Notes: generated from the sequence alone by a model not told the origin. A stretch of DNA of 64,000 nucleotides from Sphingomonas sp. BK235 (GCF_004345855.1 NZ_SLXN01000014.1:28075-92074), one strand, 5' to 3'; positions 8,882-17,647 are shown, numbered from the stretch's first letter. A program made the numbers and translations.

Positions 8882-9184
8882 TCATCGTCTCTGCTCCTCG
8901 GCCGAGGTGTCCACTACGTCTGCATATTCGGGATGGCGCGCATAAAAGGCGGCCATGAAGGGGCAGCGGAGGACCGCTTTGCGGCCGCTTTCTCGGAGCA
9001 GGTCGAAGACGCCTCGCGCGAGCTTCGAACCGATCCCCTGCCCCGAGAATCGCTCCGGCACGATGGTGTGCGTGAGGGTAAGCCGTTCGCCCTGCAGCCG
9101 GTAATATGCGGCAGCAATCTCGTGGCTACCTTCGATGGCAAGCTCAAAGCGCCCTTGGGCCGGATTGTCGTCTACTGTGCTCAA
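8882..9184 (-). CDS. GNAT-like N-acetyltransferase (YjdJ/Acetyltransf_CG type)
   Basis: A compact 100-residue GNAT. The acetyl-CoA loop appears as VPERFSGQGIGSKLARGVFDLLRE near residue 42, and the C-terminal CPFMAAFYARHPEYADVV is typical of the short Gtn/YjdJ-type acetyltransferases found in eukaryotes and bacteria. The substrate is unknown. Its stop overlaps the pirin start by 4 nt and it follows the SDR by 29 nt, so it is co-transcribed. Confidence 0.85.
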   Translation of the reverse strand: MSTVDDNPAQGRFELAIEGSHEIAAAYYRLQGERLTLTHTIVPERFSGQGIGSKLARGVFDLLRESGRKAVLRCPFMAAFYARHPEYADVVDTSAEEQRR

Positions 9185-9213
9185 GGGGATCCTCTCCTGG
9201 CCCTTGGGTGAAT

Positions 9214-10083
9214 CTAACTCAGCCCCACAAGGCTGAGCCGGAATGCCTCAAGGTCGGCATCGTTCTTCGTTTGCGTCGCAGCCGCGATCTCGGCCGCCCG
9301 GGCGCCGACCGACTCCTGGCCGGCCGACAAGCCCTCTTGAGCGATCTCCACCACCCGAGCCGCAACCTCGACAAGATCTCCGCCGCCGATCGCCAGTTCC
9401 TCGAGACGTGTCGCCGCCGCGGTCATGCGTTTTCCATAGAGGTCACGCTGCGTCGGGGTCAGGTCGGCGATGGCCGGAACGGTTTTTGACGTTCGGTCTG
9501 TGTCAGCAACCGGGCGAATAAGGTCTGTGGTGACCGTCACCACATCCACACCTGAAGGTCGTACCTCGGCTCGATATGCTGCGGAGAGCGCTCTCAGCGC
9601 CGCCATCGAGGCTGCAGATGGGCCACTGAATGGTACCGCCAGCCTGGCGATCCAGGAGCTGACCTGGATGATCCGGCCGTGCGCTATGCGGAGCGACGGA
9701 AGAAATGCGTTGATGACAGAGACGGCGCCAAGCACGTTTACCTCGAGTTCGCGTCTGATCGTGTCGAGAGGCACAGCCTCTAGCGGACCGTTGTCGATGT
9801 GATCCGGAAGGTTCACCAGGACGTCGAGACCAGCGCCATCGAGCGCGTCTGAAACCCCGTCAGCCCAAGCCCGCATGCCTGCAGTGTTGGTGATGTCGCA
9901 CGCTGCAAGGCTGACACGCCCACCTGAGGCAGCTTTGAGGTCATGAACCTCCGCCGCAGATTTCGCGGTTCCGAAGACCACATATCCTGCGCTGGCGAAC
10001 TGGAGGGCGGCCTCTCGCCCCAGTCCGGTTCCCGCGCCCGCGATGACAACAGACCGGAAACGCTTGGATGAAGGTCGCGGCAT
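9214..10083 (-). CDS. SDR-fold protein lacking the YxxxK catalytic pair
   Basis: A 289-residue Rossmann-fold SDR homologue. The cofactor motif GAGTGLG (residues about 17-23) and the acidic CDIT segment are intact. However, the NNAG block reads VNLPDH, and after the conserved Ser (QVSSW) the positions of Tyr and Lys (+13 and +17) are Ser and Met in GPSAASMAAL. It may therefore bind NAD(P) without classical dehydrogenase activity. It heads the minus-strand SDR-GNAT-pirin-RidA series. ATG at 10086 is an equally possible start. Confidence 0.85.
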   Translation of the reverse strand: MPRPSSKRFRSVVIAGAGTGLGREAALQFASAGYVVFGTAKSAAEVHDLKAASGGRVSLAACDITNTAGMRAWADGVSDALDGAGLDVLVNLPDHIDNGPLEAVPLDTIRRELEVNVLGAVSVINAFLPSLRIAHGRIIQVSSWIARLAVPFSGPSAASMAALRALSAAYRAEVRPSGVDVVTVTTDLIRPVADTDRTSKTVPAIADLTPTQRDLYGKRMTAAATRLEELAIGGGDLVEVAARVVEIAQEGLSAGQESVGARAAEIAAATQTKNDADLEAFRLSLVGLS

Positions 10084-10314
10084 CACTGATCTGCGACAAT
10101 GCGGGCTTCAAACATTTCGGTTCGGGGGCGCCAGCTAATGCCGAACTCTCCCGGCCCAACGCGTTCAGCGGTTCCTACGCTTTGCCTTTGATCCGCCACC
10201 CGATCGCTCCCGGACAGAAGCCAACCCGTCACGGGGTCGGGAAACATTGCGGCAGATTGATCGATACCGGCGTCCATCTTCCGTCCTTTCGAGGTCAGCT
10301 CGCCTGCCAAATGC

Positions 10315-11049
10315 CTAGGTGCGCACGACCACCTGACGCGCGCGCTCATCCGCATCGAACATCGCTGGCCCGCCCGCTGCGAGTACCGTCTCGTTTTGGA
10401 GGACGTCCCAGTGCTCGGCGAGGCGCTCGTTCTCGACGCGGAAGATGTCGACCACCACTTGCGGCGAGGGCGCCCATCCACGGATGCGACCATGAATAGT
10501 AACGTAGTCTCCCTCAGCGATCATCATTCCAGGCTCGTAAAAGACGTCCTCTGTCAGCTCCGAGACGAGCTTCTGCAGAGCGTCCCGCCCCTGCGGGATG
10601 ACTGGATTATGCTGGACATAATCGGGGGCGTAGAGCCGCGCGACCGCCGACGCATCCCGACGTTGGAAGAGCGCGGTCATTGCCTCGAGCACAAGCGCCT
10701 TGTTGCGCTCGGGACGATCATCGCCGGGAAGGTCCGCAGGTCGGGTGACCTCGATTGAGCCCACCATCCTCAGAAAACGGCCCCCCGGTAAAGTGACGAA
10801 CGAGTGCACGACTCCTCGATCGAAGTCCTGCACGTTCGTGACCGTCGCGCCGCTTTCCTCGACCCAGCTCACCAAAAAGATGCCGCTTGTCAGCGGCAGC
10901 ACCTGAATCGAGACTGTCTCTTTATGCGCAAATGGTCCCTCGGCAATATCGAACGACATCTGCGTGACGGAGTGAAGCTGCAAGCTGACTTTGAAGTCGG
11001 GGTAGGTGACATTCATCTCCTGCCCGACTGGATATCTGGCGACCGACAT
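10315..11049 (-). CDS. MoaF-related domain fused to a SnoaL-like domain
   Basis: A 244-residue protein. Residues about 1-110 resemble the MoaF-related lipocalin-like fold (FKVSLQLHSVTQMSFDIAEGPFAHKETVSIQVLPL, then SWVEESGATVTNVQDF). Residues about 118-235 are an NTF2/SnoaL-like domain (EAMTALFQRRDASAVARLYAPDYVQHNPVIPQGRDAL), where YVQHNP is characteristic of the SnoaL-like polyketide-cyclase-type group. The function is unknown; such domains bind small hydrophobic ligands. It is followed on the same strand by the SDR series after about 230 nt. Confidence 0.8.
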   Translation of the reverse strand: MSVARYPVGQEMNVTYPDFKVSLQLHSVTQMSFDIAEGPFAHKETVSIQVLPLTSGIFLVSWVEESGATVTNVQDFDRGVVHSFVTLPGGRFLRMVGSIEVTRPADLPGDDRPERNKALVLEAMTALFQRRDASAVARLYAPDYVQHNPVIPQGRDALQKLVSELTEDVFYEPGMMIAEGDYVTIHGRIRGWAPSPQVVVDIFRVENERLAEHWDVLQNETVLAAGGPAMFDADERARQVVVRT

Positions 11050-11329
11050 TTGTCATTCTCCTGGGTTGAGCCGCCGCAGTCTTGCCAACTCAAAACTGAT
11101 TTCGACCAACGATGCCCATCGTGAACGGCGGACCGTTCCCCTCCTGTCTGCCGCGTGCAGAGCGCGCCTAGTCCCGGTTCCGCGAATGAAGCGACCCGGA
11201 TCGGAAAAGTCTCAGCGAGACGACCGATCAACCTGATCGCGCCATGCCTTTAGGATCGCGGAGGGCGCGGAAGCTGGCGAGGTATGAGCTTGCGGCAGCC
11301 CAACCTGCCGGCTCCGCGTCTCGCCCATC

Positions 11330-11980
11330 TCAACCCTCGGCCGAGACCGGCGTATTGAGAAGTTGCTGTTCCCACATGTAGGCGATGCCGCTGCCGCCAA
11401 CATGGTCGATCATGACCTGAGTCAGCGGAACGGCCGTCCCGAGACGCGCCCAGTCACGCTGCCACTCGGCTGCGAGGGCGAGCCAGGTGATCATGTTGAT
11501 GCCGCCCGCGATCATGCGCTGAATGGCAACCTCGTGCGCCTCGACGGACGTACCGCCGGATGCATCGGTCACCACGGTGACGTCCCATCCTTCGCCCGCC
11601 GCCTGGATGGCCGGCATCGCTACGCAGACCTCCGTCCAAAGGCCCGCGATGATAAGCTGCTTGCGTCCGGTCGCCTTCACAGCATCAACGACGGCCTTAT
11701 CCTCCCACGTGTTGATGAACGTTCGGTCGATCATTTCTTGGTCCGGAAATACGTCGGTCACATGTTTGAAGATGAGGCCGCCACGGCCCGCTATGACGCT
11801 CGTGAGGATCGTCGGGACGCCGAAGACCTTGGCCGTTTTGGCGAGCGCGGTGGTGTTGTTCACAACCGCTTGCGGATCGTGGCTATTCAGGTTTGCCAGC
11901 TGGTAGGGCTGGTGGTCGATAAGCACGAGCACCGAGTCTTCGGGGCGAAGAAGCGAGTCGAGGCCGTTGCGAAAGGTCAT
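11330..11980 (-). CDS. isochorismatase-family cysteine hydrolase
   Basis: A 216-residue hydrolase of the isochorismatase/nicotinamidase-like superfamily. The catalytic Asp is in LVLIDHQPYQ (about residue 22), Lys in WEDKAV, and Cys in GLWTEVCVAMPA (about residue 117). It matches the YcaC-like branch often annotated only as hydrolase. ATG at 11980 is chosen over the upstream ATG at 12055 because MTFRNGLDSLLRPEDSVLVL fits the family. The promoter-type element copy at 12071-12113 points to it. Confidence 0.88.
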   Translation of the reverse strand: MTFRNGLDSLLRPEDSVLVLIDHQPYQLANLNSHDPQAVVNNTTALAKTAKVFGVPTILTSVIAGRGGLIFKHVTDVFPDQEMIDRTFINTWEDKAVVDAVKATGRKQLIIAGLWTEVCVAMPAIQAAGEGWDVTVVTDASGGTSVEAHEVAIQRMIAGGINMITWLALAAEWQRDWARLGTAVPLTQVMIDHVGGSGIAYMWEQQLLNTPVSAEG

Positions 11981-12070
11981 GGCTGTTCCTTTGCTGCCGT
12001 ATCTGTCGTCCAAGGGGGCACTAGGACCGGGCATCACCCCACAATCGAGTATCATTGGCTCTTAGGACGC

Positions 12071-12113
12071 GGTAGCTTCACACCCTGCTCTGCTGTGTTG
12101 CGCACCTAGGAAC
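12071..12113 (-). promoter_or_regulatory. LysR-type box and promoter element, copy 3
   Basis: On the minus strand this reads GTTCC-N7-GCAACACAGCA-N15-CTACC, with the T-N11-A box GTT-N11-AAC. It lies about 90 nt upstream of the isochorismatase-type gene. Together with copy 4 it forms a near-identical 43-bp direct repeat. Confidence 0.62.
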
Positions 12114-12220
12114 GCCGAGCTTCTCGAGGTGTAGTTTCGCCCGGGAATCATGGTCGGACATGACCGGATTTCCCGACGCGAATAGCCGTGCCGCATCGTC
12201 GAAAGCCTTTAGCCTAGCTC

Positions 12221-12718
12221 TCAGACATTGATTTCCGAACCGTCGGGATTTGCTTTGATGAGGTACTCACCGCTCTCCCGGAAGCTGCGGACGGTCGCGA
12301 AGGTATCTTCCATGAACTGCACGTAGGATAGCTTGCCGTTCTTGCCGCGCGCCAGAACCGCGAAGGGTGATGTCACCGCTTTGCCCAGTACGGTGGATGT
12401 GTAAGTGAAGGTGCCAAAGATGGCGGCGCCATTCTCATTCTCGAAGCTGTCCTGGATTTGGAAGTCGTCTGTTGTCCAGTAGCGTCCAACATCGACAAAG
12501 GTCTGAACAAGCCCTTCGGTGCCATGGTTCGTTCCGGCCCAAGGCATGATCCGCTTCAGCTCGGGATGGCTATAATTGAGTGACACATACACGAAGTCAT
12601 CGGTCGTGAATTGTTTGACGAAGTCCAGATCGGTGGGATTAGCCAAGATCGATTGCAGCACCGACAAGGACGATGCCTCCGATGCGGGCTCAGCCGTGGA
12701 GTGTGAATCAGCGGACAT
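12221..12718 (-). CDS. SnoaL-like (NTF2-fold) protein
   Basis: A 165-residue single-domain protein of the SnoaL/NTF2-like superfamily: DFVKQFTTDDFVYVSLNYSHPELKRIMPWAG, then SFENENGAAIFGTFTYTSTVLGK, alternating strands as in ketosteroid-isomerase-like cone folds. No signal peptide is seen. It is divergent from the LysR gene at 12967, and element copy 4 points to it across a leader of about 200 nt. The substrate is unknown. Confidence 0.8.
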   Translation of the reverse strand: MSADSHSTAEPASEASSLSVLQSILANPTDLDFVKQFTTDDFVYVSLNYSHPELKRIMPWAGTNHGTEGLVQTFVDVGRYWTTDDFQIQDSFENENGAAIFGTFTYTSTVLGKAVTSPFAVLARGKNGKLSYVQFMEDTFATVRSFRESGEYLIKANPDGSEINV

Positions 12719-12918
12719 GGGGAGTTCCTCCTTCGGGTTGTTGTAAGAGCTCGAGATTGAGTTGCTTCACGCCTGACTTGCGGGGGACGATCGGCTGGCC
12801 TCGATGCGAGCCTTTCGGCTCACCGCGGAGTCGGTCGCCATCGTTAGCTCCGTTCGGGTAAGCGCCTGTATCCTCGGAAACCTCTCCAGAGAGAGGGTGC
12901 CATCGCATTTCCGAATGC

Positions 12919-12961
12919 GGTAGCATCACGTCCTGCTATGCTGTGTTGCGCACTTGGGAAC
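12919..12961 (-). promoter_or_regulatory. LysR-type box and promoter element, copy 4
   Basis: The reverse strand reads GTTCC-N7-GCAACACAGCA-N15-CTACC. It ends 6 nt before the LysR start codon and faces the SnoaL-like gene, the usual arrangement of a LysR regulator divergent from a target with the box between them. Confidence 0.65.
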
Positions 12962-12966
12962 ACGGC

Positions 12967-13860
12967 ATGGATATCGAGGAACTGCGGACGTTCGTGGAGG
13001 TCGCGGATGCGGGCGGGGTTACTGCTGCGGCGCTTCGCTTGGGAGTGTCGAAGTCGATCGCTAGCCGGCGCCTCGCGCGCTTGGAGGCAGAATTGGGCAT
13101 CCAGCTGCTCGCGCGCACCACACGAGGCGCGGCGCTGACGGAGGCCGGGATCACGTTCCGGGACCATGCAGCGAAGGTTTGTGCCGAAATCGACATAGCG
13201 CGGGAAACCATTCTACCCGCTGGCGCGCTGCGCGGCCGGTTCAGGATTTCGGCTCCGCTCACTTTCGGGCCAACTCACTTTGCGTCTGTCATCGCAGATT
13301 TGGCGCGGCGTCACCCGGACTTGAATGTCCAGGCGTCCTACTCCGATCGGTTCGTCGACCTTATCGCGGAGGGGTTCGACTGCGCCATTCGTGTCGGCCA
13401 CCTTAGTGACTCGAACATGATGGCACGACTGGTGGGTTGGACGACGGGAAAATATGTCGCCGCTCCCAAATATGTAGAAGAGCATGGCTCGCCGCAGACG
13501 CCTGAAGAGTTTGTCACCCATCAGGTCGTCATGCAGGGAACCGAAAGTTGGCCGGTGGCGGACGGCGACAAGGTCGTTATGATGAAGCCTCAGGGGCGGT
13601 TCAAAGCCGACAATGCGGTTGCACTCGTAGGCGCCGCGCTTGCGGGCATTGGCCTGGCGGGGTTGCCTGAGGCGTTGATCAAGGAACATCTCACTTCGGG
13701 CGCGCTGGTTGAGGTGATGCCACGCTATCCGCTACCCAAGCTTGGAATTTACGTGATCCGGCCGCCCGGTCAGCATCCTGCTCGCAAGATCCGCGTCCTG
13801 ACGGAGATGCTGGTAGAGTGTTTCGGCGACTCTGCTCTCAACACGCAAGAGACACGCTGA
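12967..13860 (+). CDS. LysR family transcriptional regulator
   Basis: A 297-residue LysR regulator. The N-terminal winged HTH (DIEELRTFVEVADAGGVTAAALRLGVSKSIASRRLARLEAELG) is followed by a substrate-binding domain from about residue 90. ATG at 12967 is chosen over 12943 because MDIEELRTFVEV is the canonical family start. The shared T-N11-A box lies immediately upstream. Four other boxes in the window make this protein the best candidate regulator of the 1.2, 2.5, 12.0, 12.7 and 14.1 kb genes (inference). Confidence 0.92.
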   Translation: MDIEELRTFVEVADAGGVTAAALRLGVSKSIASRRLARLEAELGIQLLARTTRGAALTEAGITFRDHAAKVCAEIDIARETILPAGALRGRFRISAPLTFGPTHFASVIADLARRHPDLNVQASYSDRFVDLIAEGFDCAIRVGHLSDSNMMARLVGWTTGKYVAAPKYVEEHGSPQTPEEFVTHQVVMQGTESWPVADGDKVVMMKPQGRFKADNAVALVGAALAGIGLAGLPEALIKEHLTSGALVEVMPRYPLPKLGIYVIRPPGQHPARKIRVLTEMLVECFGDSALNTQETR

Positions 13861-13872
13861 TCGCCCGCTGGC

Positions 13873-13915
13873 GTTCCGGGTCGTGCAACACAGCACCACC
13901 GGAGGCGGCACTACC
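13873..13915 (+). promoter_or_regulatory. LysR-type box and promoter element, copy 5
   Basis: GTTCC at 13873, seven bases, GCAACACAGCA at 13885-13895, 15 bases, then CTACC at 13911. It faces the retropepsin-like gene at 14080. Spacing is identical to the other four copies. Confidence 0.6.
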
Positions 13916-14079
13916 ATGAGCGCTACGTGGACGGCAGAGTAGCCGCAGACTGACGCGCAGACGCGTGCGAAAATCGCGCGGGTCGACGCGCGTCGCCTGG
14001 TGCTCCGTGTTTCCAAAGGTCGCTGTCGCGCTTCCGGCCTGGACGCGTTCAACGACGAAGGATGAGAAAAGCCGTGCAG

Positions 14080-15054
14080 ATGAAATTTGGGCTGGTGCTC
14101 ACCGCACTTCTTGGAGCCGTAGTCTGGACCGGACGGGCCAATTCACAAACGGCAACCTCACCGAATAAGCAGGAACAATGGCAGTCCGAGGCTAACAATC
14201 AAGATCGTCCAGCACATGCACCTCGCAAGCCCGCAAGCATTCCGTTCAAGCTCCGCGACAACCTTGTTACGCTGGACGTAACGCTCAACGGTCGACGGCA
14301 ATCCGCGGTCCTCGACAGCGGCTCCGGTGCTCTCGTCGTCGCTCAGCGAACGACAACAGCGCTGGGTCTGGCGGTCAAGGAATCGATAGGTGACGCGGCC
14401 GGTGCTGGTGCTCAGGCGCAGCAGCTGCTTCCGATCGAAATTGCAGCTCTGAAGGTCGGACCGTTAGAGTTCGAGAAGCTGCCGGGGGTCTCTGTGAACC
14501 TCGAGCAACTCTCGTCGTCGGCGGGCTTCCCCATCGATGTCATCATCGGCGCTCCTGCCTTCAAATACGGTGCAGTGCGGGTCGATTACAGGCGAGAACT
14601 GATCACTTTCGGCCCCAGTGGAAGCCTCGGCAAGTGTGCAGCGCCGATCCCGCTCACGATTGTCTCCGAAATCCCCATGGTCGAGGCCGAAATCAGGCCA
14701 GCGCCGAACGCTAACCCGGTGAAGCTCAAGCTCGTGGTCGATCTCGGCACACGGCACCAGGCCTTGATGATCGGCGGCCCCTTCGTGCGCAGCGAGGCGG
14801 GTAAAGCGCTGATTGCTTCGGGCAAGGTGCAGCAGGTCGGTCACGGTACAGGCGGCGAGGTGCAGGGCAGCGTGGCTCGCTTGGCGGAAATGCGCCTTGG
14901 CGGAACGGTCATTCCCGGCGTTGAAGCAGCGTTGTCATCCGGTGTGAAGGCGTTCGAGATTGGCCTTTTCGACGGGTCGCTCGGCGTTCCGTTGTGGAAG
15001 GCCGGCGCCATTACCTTCGACTATCCCGCCAAGACCCTCTGCATCGAGGGCTGA
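14080..15054 (+). CDS. secreted retropepsin-like aspartic protease family protein
   Basis: A 324-residue exported protein: signal peptide MKFGLVLTALLGAVVWTGRANSQ, then two related halves. The first half holds a DSG-type active-site motif (SAVLDSGSGALVV, about residue 80) and the second a degenerate VVDLGTRHQALM. This is the arrangement seen in bacterial single-chain retropepsin-like aspartyl proteases. Whether it is active is uncertain, because the second motif has DLG. ATG at 14062 lies 18 nt upstream in frame. The downstream genes are decayed. Confidence 0.78.
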   Translation: MKFGLVLTALLGAVVWTGRANSQTATSPNKQEQWQSEANNQDRPAHAPRKPASIPFKLRDNLVTLDVTLNGRRQSAVLDSGSGALVVAQRTTTALGLAVKESIGDAAGAGAQAQQLLPIEIAALKVGPLEFEKLPGVSVNLEQLSSSAGFPIDVIIGAPAFKYGAVRVDYRRELITFGPSGSLGKCAAPIPLTIVSEIPMVEAEIRPAPNANPVKLKLVVDLGTRHQALMIGGPFVRSEAGKALIASGKVQQVGHGTGGEVQGSVARLAEMRLGGTVIPGVEAALSSGVKAFEIGLFDGSLGVPLWKAGAITFDYPAKTLCIEG

Positions 15055-15056
15055 CG

Positions 15057-15795
15057 ATGCGCGCAGTGACCGTGCTGGAGGAAGGGGGCGATCGCCGGCT
15101 TGGCATCAGGAGATTTGCCCCCTGGCACCCGCCCGGGACGAAGTGACCGTCGCGGTCCGCGCGATATCGCTCAACAACGGCGAAGTCCGTGAGGCGCTCG
15201 CAGCGCGAGCCGGGCATCGCCCGGGGTGGGATTTCGCCGGCGTCTTCTCGTGACGGCCGCTACCGGCGGGGTCGGCTTGATCGCGATCCAGCTGGCGGCC
15301 GCGACAGGCGCTCACGTTACGGCCTTTCTTCGCTCCGAAGCCGATGCGGCGATGCTGCGTCGCCTGCCGGTTCATGCGATCGCCGTCGGCGAGAGCGAGG
15401 CGGAGGTATGCGGCCCCTACGACCTGATCCTGTAGGGTGTAGGCGGAAAGCTTCTCGGCAGCGCCCTTGCCTGGCTCGCTCCCCGCGGCATGTGCGTGCA
15501 ATTTGGTGACGCCGCTGGAGATGAGCTGACGACGTTTAATGCCAAGGCATTCCGTCTCGGCTCGGGCGGCGGATATGGCGGGACATCGCTCTATGGCTTC
15601 TTCCTCGGTGAGGAGCTCACCCGACCCGAACCTGCGGTCGCGAGCACCATTCTGGCCGAGCTCGCCGCGCGGCTTGCGAACGGCACGCTCGACACGGTGA
15701 TCCATCACAGCGGATCATGGCACGATATCGACGAGGTATCGCGCGCACTCCTGTCCCGCCGGTTCAAGGGAAAGGCGGTCCTGACCATCGACTGA
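15057..15795 (+). pseudogene. MDR/zinc-type quinone oxidoreductase, decayed
   Basis: A recognisable medium-chain dehydrogenase/reductase remnant. The start MRAVTVLEEGGDRRLG shifts frame near 15115 into EVTVAVRAISLNNGEVREAL...GWDFAGV. The next recognisable block is the Rossmann segment VTAATGGVGLIAIQLAAATG at 15250, so about 75 residues are missing. A TAG at 15433-15435 interrupts DLIL-stop-GVGGKLLG, after which the C-terminus (15490-15795, FGDAAGDELTTFN...FKGKAVLTID) is intact. A frameshift, a deletion and a nonsense codon indicate loss of function. Confidence 0.8.
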
Positions 15796-15872
15796 CCCGG
15801 CGCTGCCGCTGGACCCTGCGCTGCCAGCCGCCGCACCCGTTTCTGAAGTTGTTCACTGATGAAAGTAGATCC

Positions 15873-16453
15873 TTGAAACGTATTTGCATGTTTTCCTGTT
15901 CGAGCGCCGGCCGTCTTGAACAATATCGTGCCGCTGCGACGCGCCTTGGTACGCTCTTGGCTTAACGAGGCATTGGCCTGGTCTACGGTGGGGCATCTGT
16001 CGGCCTCATGCGGGCCGTCGCGGATGCCTCGGTCGCCGCTGAAGGCACGGTGACAGGCGTTATCCCACAGGCTCTGGTTGACCGGGAGGTCGCGCATACG
16101 GGATTGCCGGAACTGCGCGTAGTTGGCTCGATGCACGAGCGTAAGGCCCTCATGGCCGAACTGTCCGATGCCTTCATCGCCCTCCCGGGCGGGATTGGCA
16201 CTTTCGAAGAGATCTTCGAGGTGTGGACGTGGGCCCAGCTCGGCAGCCACCGAAGCCCTGCGCGGTGCTGAACATCGAAGGCTTCTACGACAAGCTGCTC
16301 GGCTTTCTCGATCACGTCGTCGACGAAGCCTTCCTCAAGCCCGTCCACCGAGGCATGTTGCTCGCCTCTAGCGATCCGGCGGCGCTGCTCGACCTGATCG
16401 GAAGCTACCGGGTTCCGAGCGAAACAAAGTGGATCAGATCTAACGAGCGCTGA
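15873..16453 (+). pseudogene. LOG family protein (TIGR00730-type), decayed
   Basis: The Lonely-guy/lysine-decarboxylase-like family is visible in pieces: RICMFSCSSAGRLEQYRAAATRLGTLLA, a TAA at 15963-15965, then RGIGLVYGGASVGLMRAVADA and the signature PGGIGTFEEIFEVWTWAQLG. A frameshift near 16240 moves the C-terminus (KPCAVLNIEGFYDKLLGFLDHVVDEAFL) to another frame. Intact family members hydrolyse nucleoside monophosphates to base and ribose phosphate. Two lesions make this copy non-functional. Its TTG start is only approximate. Confidence 0.82.
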
Positions 16454-16504
16454 AGGTGGAACGCCGCGCGCGCTGCCCCGTCGGGGAAGGAGTTATCACG
16501 CTAC

Positions 16505-17497
16505 ATGACCGATCAAGAAGTTGGGGTGGCGGTGCCAGCGCGCCGCATACCGTTTCCCGCCTCCATAAGTGCTGAAGCGCGAGCCAGGCTCGAGCAGCTC
16601 GTCGGCCCAGACGGGACACCCTTGAACGCGCGTAACACGATGCCCCTGCCTGAGGATCATGCCGGTTGGATGGCGGTCAAAGCCGCCGCAGACGTGCAAT
16701 ATGCCGCGGCCGTAAAAGGGCTGGCGGGGACACTTTGATCTGAGGTCGAGACCGTCCAAACGGATAGCACAACGCTTCATGTCGCAACGCCGCAGGCCGT
16801 GTCCGACCCGAATTACGCCTACATCGACTTCCACGGCGGCGCCCTGGTCTTCGGCGGCGGGGATGCCTGCATCGCTCAGGCGAGGATGCAGGCGGACCAG
16901 CTCGGGGTACTGTGCTACGGCGTTGACTACAGGACGCCGCCGGAACACCCCTACCCGGTCGCGCTCGACGACGCGACGGCGGCCTACCGCTACGTTCTGG
17001 AGCGCCACGCGCCAACTCGCGTCGTCGTCGGCGGGCGATCGGCAGGCGGCAATCTCGCTGCGGCCATGCTCCTGCGCGCCAAGGAGGAGGCCCTCCCCAT
17101 GCCGGCAGGCTTGGTCCTGCTTTCACCTCAGGTCGACCTGACCGAGTCCGGTGACAGCTTCCAGGTTAACCGGATGATCGATGTGGTCCTGCCCGGTTCG
17201 CTGATGCGTAACAACCAGCTTTACGGCGGGGGCGCAGAGCTGTCACATCCCCATCTGTCTCCACTTTTCGGCGATCTCACCGGCTTCCCCCCGAGCTTCC
17301 TGCAATCGGGCACGCGCGACCTGTTCCTGTCCAACACGGTACGAATGCACCGAGCGCTGCGCCAGGTCGGTGTGGGCGCGGAACTGCATGTGTTTGAAGC
17401 GATGCCGCACGGCGGCTTCATGGGAAACACGCCTGAGGACCGCGAACTCGCAGGCGAAGTTACCCGCTTCGTGCACAGCTGTTGGCAGGGGTTGTAA
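16505..17497 (+). pseudogene. HSL-type alpha/beta hydrolase with internal stop
   Basis: Hormone-sensitive-lipase-family esterase: DFHGGALVFGGGD carries the HGG oxyanion motif, GGRSAGGNLAAA the nucleophile Ser, and a late SGTRDLFL/MPHGGF the Asp and His. The first 77 codons (16505-16735) are separated from the rest by one TGA at 16736-16738 in the same frame. Everything downstream is otherwise intact, so this is a young nonsense lesion or sequencing error. A shortened protein from 16799 would keep the core but lose the cap helices. Confidence 0.8.
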
Positions 17498-17647
17498 AGA
17501 CGGCGTTCCGGCGAGATGTCTACAGAGCAGCCTGCCGTGGAGTTCCAATCTTTCCTATTTTGGCATTCTTCGCACGAAAGCCACTGCAAACTTTCTTGGC
17601 GTTATGGGGCTCGGTGTCACTTATGGGGAGCGGAACTGCAATCGTGA

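Larger units (their letters stand above)
6943..8885 (-). pseudogene. pirin family protein, broken by IS630 insertion, frameshift and nonsense mutation
   Basis: Both ends of one pirin gene are recognisable on the minus strand. Codons from 8885 (MIDLVIEQRRRNLGG...MVGPFI) shift frame near 8800, continue as RPHPHIGLSTVTYLF (8727 onwards), and meet a TGA at about 8526 where pirins have Trp (GIQA-stop-VALPREAEE). They run through GERYIYWNFVSSS to the IS junction at 8121. The missing C-terminus lies on the far side of the IS at 6943-7067 and reads KERLAQAAADWKAGR...EFIPLP. The reconstructed protein would be a normal bicupin pirin (Fe-binding, quercetinase-like fold). Three independent lesions make it non-functional. 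Its start overlaps the GNAT stop by 4 nt. Confidence 0.85.

Noticed and set aside
1201..13915. GGAAC in the reverse of the shared element as an EcfG general-stress promoter
   Set aside because: No CGTT lies 16-17 nt downstream at the copies checked, and the direction would be away from the nearest target genes.
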